Origin: Pistricoccus aurantiacus | GTDB taxonomy: Bacteria; Pseudomonadota; Gammaproteobacteria; Pseudomonadales; Halomonadaceae | DNA: 64,000 bases | Assembly: GCF_042682565.1 (NCBI RefSeq) | Contig: NZ_JBHUIC010000004.1 | Direction: 5' to 3' (one strand) | Program-made: the position numbers and the translations under genes | In this document: one piece after another, positions 60,679 through 64,000 of the stretch | Layout of the letters: each line of letters begins with the position of its first letter | Numbering within the stretch: the stretch's first letter is position 1 | Notes under the pieces: model-generated | Database searches by the model: none | The model's input: only the letters and a program-made list of their open reading frames with translations | Told to the model about the DNA's origin: nothing

Positions 60679-60975
60679 ATGAAAAATACCATGATCAAGG
60701 TGGTAATCGAACGAGACATCATGCCAGGACTCGAAGCCGAATACGATCAAATCGCTCGAGCTGCCATGCGGGTCTGCTATCATGCGCCGGGCTTTATCGC
60801 GGGAGAAATCCTTCGTGAGCGTTCTCATACGGAGCGACGCATGTTGATTACCCAATGGCGGGATCTAGCCGCCTGGAAGGCCTGGGAACATAGTATCGAG
60901 CGCGAGCAAGCCATACAGCAAATGCTGCCCATGCTGACCCGAGATGAAAGAGTGCGCGTCTTCGACCCTTTTTAA
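60679..60975 (+). CDS. Antibiotic biosynthesis monooxygenase (ABM) domain protein
   Basis: A protein of about 98 residues with one ABM dimeric ferredoxin-like domain: VVIERDIMPGLEAEYDQIARAA, PGFIAGEILRE and RRMLITQWRDLAAWKAWEHSIERE. Such proteins are small oxygenases or heme-degrading-like folds; here no catalytic residue is certain. Start options are ATG 60679 and 60691; homologues usually begin MIKVxIER (60691). It converges on rlmM. Confidence 0.82.
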   Translation: MKNTMIKVVIERDIMPGLEAEYDQIARAAMRVCYHAPGFIAGEILRERSHTERRMLITQWRDLAAWKAWEHSIEREQAIQQMLPMLTRDERVRVFDPF

Positions 60976-60991
60976 ACCATTCACAGCGCCG

Positions 60992-62062
60992 TCAAGCGTC
61001 GAGCAAGCGCACGTGCACCGAGACCTCTTCACGGTCATGATAAAGCTGGCGACACTGGATTTCCGCTCGAATCCGAGCCTCTTCCAGACTTTCCGTCAAA
61101 CGAGTCAGGCATCGAGCCACTTCTTCATAACGCTGTTTCATGGGCAGCTTGAGATTGAATATCGCTTCGCGACACCAGCGCTTGAGCAACCAGCGCTCCA
61201 CCATATTCACCACGCGCATGGGTTTATCGACGATATCGCATACCAGCCAATCCAGGCGTTGGGGCGGCTGCCAGCTAAACCCGTCGGCTCGCCAATGCTC
61301 TACTTGGCCTGAAGCCATTAGCGCCTTGTCCATTGGGCCGTTATCTACGGCGTGCACAAACATGCCCTGGCGCACCAACTGCCAGGTCCATCCTCCTGGT
61401 GCCGCTCCGAGGTCCGCCGCCTGCATGCCTTGACTCAAGCGGCTAACCCACTGCTCACGAGGTATAAAAACATGCCAGGCCTCTTCGAGCTTGAGCGTCG
61501 AGCGGCTCGGTGCGTTTCTGGGAGAGCGTAGACGCAAGATCCCAGCGGGATGCTCGCTGCGATTACCGGGAAAACTCATTCCCAGTTGCACACTGTCACC
61601 TGATGTCCAGAAAAGATGCAAACGACGCCTGCCTGCCTTACGCCTCAACGCACCGCACTTTTTCAAATTTGCCATCAAGGGCCGTGACAAGGCTTTTGTC
61701 AATCCACTCAACGCCTTGCCTTCGTTGGTATCAGGTGTCTCTTGCCAGACGTCCTCGAAACTCCAGCCGCTGCTCACGACTTGTTCGATGACCGATTCAA
61801 GACGATTGTCTCGTGGCAGTTCAGTCAAAAGAGGCAACGCAGCCAAGCTCTGACGAGCGAAGATCAACGAATCCAGTGAAAGCTCTCGGTGCAGCGCATT
61901 GATTGATTCCGAGTTTCGCACAGCGAATATCACGTAGCCGGCGCCAGGTTCAGTTATCACATCACCTTGATAACTCGTTTGCACCAACCGGCTTGCTATC
62001 TCGACGCCGAGATCCCGTTCGAATCCAGGGCGGCAGTAAAGCAGCAACTGGCTGGGTTTCAT
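60992..62062 (-). CDS. rlmM: 23S rRNA 2'-O-ribose C2498 methyltransferase
   Basis: A 356-residue RlmM: an N-terminal THUMP-containing half and a C-terminal Rossmann methyltransferase with the SAM motif AADLGAAPGGWTWQL (about 215-229), CDIVDKP and FNLKLPMK, which supply the K-D-K-E set of ribose 2'-O methylases. GAGGAAACTCG precedes the ATG. Placed near tusA as in related species. Confidence 0.95.
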   Translation of the reverse strand: MKPSQLLLYCRPGFERDLGVEIASRLVQTSYQGDVITEPGAGYVIFAVRNSESINALHRELSLDSLIFARQSLAALPLLTELPRDNRLESVIEQVVSSGWSFEDVWQETPDTNEGKALSGLTKALSRPLMANLKKCGALRRKAGRRRLHLFWTSGDSVQLGMSFPGNRSEHPAGILRLRSPRNAPSRSTLKLEEAWHVFIPREQWVSRLSQGMQAADLGAAPGGWTWQLVRQGMFVHAVDNGPMDKALMASGQVEHWRADGFSWQPPQRLDWLVCDIVDKPMRVVNMVERWLLKRWCREAIFNLKLPMKQRYEEVARCLTRLTESLEEARIRAEIQCRQLYHDREEVSVHVRLLDA

Positions 62063-62447
62063 CGAGTTTCCTCATGCAAGACGTAAAGCTGGAAGAGCCG
62101 CTTCAAGCGACTAACGTTGAAGTCATTCAGCGGTCAGCAAGATTATTTTGCTGAGCATACTTGAACGTAACCGCAGCGAAACGACTCGCTGAAACGGATT
62201 AGTCGAGTTTATTTATCGTTTGTCTCTTGCAACCATCTGTTTAAAAAACATTTGCTTTCAAATGAAAAACTGAATATCTAGGAAATCATTTCCACTAGGC
62301 AAAAAATCAGACTTAAGCATAGCCCATGCAATTGCTGCATAACGGTACAATGCTTTATATTGGCTCACCCGAGAAGAATCTTGCTGGTGATACACCCTCT
62401 AACAATGATGCCATCACCAACATTCATTATGCCTAAAGGGATACTCG
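62063..62447. other. AT-rich regulatory region upstream of gdhA (385 bp)
   Basis: No gene seen. It is clearly more AT-rich than its surroundings. Two candidate promoters read towards gdhA: TTGCTT (62252-62257) with TATCTA (62275-62280), 17 bp apart, and TTGCTG (62332-62337) with TATATT (62356-62361), 18 bp apart. A palindrome at 62281-62293 lies between them. Confidence 0.5.
62281..62293. promoter_or_regulatory. Palindrome upstream of gdhA
   Basis: GGAAATCATTTCC has 6-bp perfect arms around one C and is framed by CTAG on both sides. It directly follows a candidate -10 and precedes a second promoter, a position suited to an operator. Confidence 0.45.
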
Positions 62448-63800
62448 ATGAATTATATCCACGATACGCTTTCCAGCCTGAAAAAGAGCAGTCCAGCGCA
62501 GACTGAATTCTATCAGGCAGCCGAGGAAGTACTCGATTGCTTGAAGCCAATGCTAGAGCATAATCCTCATTACCACGATCATGGCATCATCGAACGTATT
62601 GTCGAACCTGAACGGCAGATCATGTTTCGCGTGTGCTGGCACGACGATAACGGTAAGGTTCACGTCAACAAAGGCTACCGCGTTCAGTTCAATTCCGCTC
62701 TAGGACCCTACAAAGGAGGGTTGCGCTTTCACTCCAGCGTCAACGCCAGCATTATCAAATTCCTAGGGTTTGAGCAGATTTTCAAGAACGCCCTGACCGG
62801 CTTACCGATCGGGGGCGGTAAAGGCGGATCAAATTTTGACCCCAAAGGCAAATCGGATACGGAAATCATGCGCTTTTGCCAGGCGTTCATGAGCGAACTG
62901 TATCGCCATATCGGACCTAATACGGATGTCCCAGCGGGCGATATCGGCGTTGGCACTCGTGAAATCGGCTATCTGTTCGGTCAGTACAAGCGCCTGACCG
63001 GTCGCCATGAAGGCATATTGACCGGAAAGGGGCTTGACTGGGGCGGCTCTCTGGGTCGCAAGGAAGCCACCGGCTATGGAGCGGTCTACTTTGCGGAAAA
63101 TCTGCTAAAGGCTCGCGGTGAAGAGATTGCCGGCAAGACCTGCCTGGTATCCGGCGCCGGCAATGTGGCCATCTACACGATCGAAAAACTTCTACAGCTT
63201 GGCGCCCTGCCAATCAGCTGTTCGGATTCTCAAGGCACGATCTACCATTCTCAGGGAATTGATCTCGATACCTTGAAACTGCTCAAGGAAATCAAGCGCA
63301 CGAGTCTCAAGGAATACGTCGAACACCATACTGACGCGACCTATATTGATGCCAGTGATTATCCTAAGGATGGACACGCAGTTTGGCGCCTAAAAGGTGA
63401 ATTGGCTTTCCCCTCCGCCACCCAGAACGAAGTCACTGAAGCAGATGCAATTGCTATGCTGAATAATGGTGTCTACTGCATCAGCGAAGGCTCCAATATG
63501 GCGTCGACCAGCGATGCTATCGACCGCATCCTGGAAGCCAGGATAGCTTACGGCCCCGGCAAGGCGGCCAATGCAGGCGGAGTCGCCACTAGTCAGTTGG
63601 AAATGGCGCAAAATAGCAGTATGCAGAAGTGGTCGCTGGAAAAAGTTGACAAGAAATTGCGCAGCATCATGTGTGATATTCACAAGCGCTGTGCTGACAC
63701 CGCTACAGAATATGACCAGCCCCACAACTTGGTTCTAGGCGCCAATATTGCCGGCTTCTGCAAGGTCGCCGATGCCATGATCGAACAAGGTACTTGTTAA
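62448..63800 (+). CDS. gdhA: NADP-specific glutamate dehydrogenase
   Basis: A 450-residue hexameric GDH of the short bacterial type. GPYKGGLRFH (Lys89) and LPIGGGKGGSNFDPKGKS (Lys125) form the substrate and catalytic site; SGAGNVAIYTIEKL is the nucleotide fold. It makes glutamate from 2-oxoglutarate and ammonia, a major compatible solute and nitrogen route. AAAGGGATACTCG precedes the ATG. A probable terminator follows at 63838. Confidence 0.96.
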   Translation: MNYIHDTLSSLKKSSPAQTEFYQAAEEVLDCLKPMLEHNPHYHDHGIIERIVEPERQIMFRVCWHDDNGKVHVNKGYRVQFNSALGPYKGGLRFHSSVNASIIKFLGFEQIFKNALTGLPIGGGKGGSNFDPKGKSDTEIMRFCQAFMSELYRHIGPNTDVPAGDIGVGTREIGYLFGQYKRLTGRHEGILTGKGLDWGGSLGRKEATGYGAVYFAENLLKARGEEIAGKTCLVSGAGNVAIYTIEKLLQLGALPISCSDSQGTIYHSQGIDLDTLKLLKEIKRTSLKEYVEHHTDATYIDASDYPKDGHAVWRLKGELAFPSATQNEVTEADAIAMLNNGVYCISEGSNMASTSDAIDRILEARIAYGPGKAANAGGVATSQLEMAQNSSMQKWSLEKVDKKLRSIMCDIHKRCADTATEYDQPHNLVLGANIAGFCKVADAMIEQGTC

Positions 63801-63837
63801 ACTGTTGCCGATGTGAGTAAAGATATACTTTCTAATG

Positions 63838-63872
63838 CCCGTCTCTTGTCAGATGGGTGTTCTATTGTTGTT
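63838..63872 (+). terminator. Probable terminator after gdhA
   Basis: CCCGTCT and AGATGGG form a 7-bp stem (one G-T pair) around CTTGTC, followed by a T-rich stretch (TGTTCTATTGTTGTT). It starts 38 bases after the gdhA stop. Confidence 0.5.
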
Positions 63873-63892
63873 ACGCTGCGCTAAACGCAAGC

Positions 63893-64000
63893 ACCCCCCC
63901 AGCCATTGCTGGCTGGGGGTGGGGAGAGGGGCCTGACGAGGATTGGGCCGGCCTTCCGGGACTCTCCATGGGGAGGCCCCTGGTGGGGCGGCCACTGCCT
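63893..64000. other. GC-rich structured segment cut by the right window edge
   Basis: A 9-bp stem (CCCCCAGCC with GGCTGGGGG around ATTGCT, 63896-63919) is followed by an 8-bp inverted pair AGGGGCCT/AGGCCCCT at about 63926-63981 that encloses further complementary runs. No open frame or U-run fits. It could be a structured RNA, a repetitive extragenic element or the start of an unseen feature beyond the edge. Confidence 0.4.

Noticed and set aside
1..64000. CRISPR arrays, integrases, transposases, toxin-antitoxin or restriction genes
   Set aside because: Looked for regularly spaced repeats, terminal inverted repeats and the matching protein motifs on both strands; none was seen.

Overview
The window is a GC-rich, gene-dense stretch of gammaproteobacterial chromosome. 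I infer a halophilic or halotolerant member of the Halomonadaceae (Halomonas-like). The reasons are the mix of Pseudomonas-type and enterobacterial-type gene orders, several transporters of sodium-coupled families (NSS, SSS, a Na+/H+ antiporter), an acidic C-terminal extension on AccD, and orthologues of the PA2778/PA2779 pair. This placement comes from protein resemblance only; no rRNA gene is present to confirm it. I see no insertion sequence, integrase, phage gene, CRISPR array, toxin-antitoxin pair or recognisable defence system. The region reads as core genome with a few lineage-specific small genes.

Layout. 1-4.2 kb: 5' part of gabD, a small membrane protein, folE (GTP cyclohydrolase I), a secreted four-cysteine protein, srkA and comF. 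4.2-4.4 kb: tRNA-Leu(UAG) with its own promoter and an 18-bp tandem repeat. 4.4-9.0 kb: tctCBA tricarboxylate transporter operon and an NSS-family Na+ symporter. 9.3-11.8 kb: cfa and an aromatic/aspartate aminotransferase ending in a strong terminator. 11.8-14.5 kb: a MATE exporter and a YceI/cytochrome b561 pair.

14.6-30.3 kb is one long minus-strand block: leuC-leuD-leuB-asd-fimV-like-truA-trpF-trpB-trpA-accD-folC-SPOR-cvpA-purF-metZ. Many joints overlap by one or a few bases. It covers leucine, aspartate-family, tryptophan, fatty-acid, folate, purine and methionine synthesis, and a divergent LysR regulator sits at its head. 31.4-37.7 kb: an unknown polytopic membrane protein, then the conserved ybeL/leuS-lptE-holA cluster. 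37.7-44.4 kb: an MFS transporter, a Na+/H+ antiporter, the PA2779/PA2778-like pair with an NDUFA9-like protein, and three small genes. 44.5-47.9 kb: fadBA for beta-oxidation with a PsrA-like operator. 48.1-51.1 kb: a DUF5924/DUF2914 membrane protein, slyA with a near-consensus SlyA box, and a UspA protein. 51.2-64 kb: uup, tatD, an SSS symporter with a tiny membrane partner, epmC, a NorM-type MATE pump, a DUF3080 lipoprotein, tusA, rlmM and gdhA, ending in an unexplained GC-rich structured segment cut by the window edge.

I did not find a convincing undescribed multi-gene system. The observations most worth a second look are regulatory: the SlyA box in front of slyA, the PsrA-like box in front of fadB, a terminator-like hairpin inside the signal-peptide codons of the PA2778-like gene, a duplicated ribosome-binding-site-plus-start upstream of the cytochrome b561 gene, and the structured edge at 63.9-64 kb.
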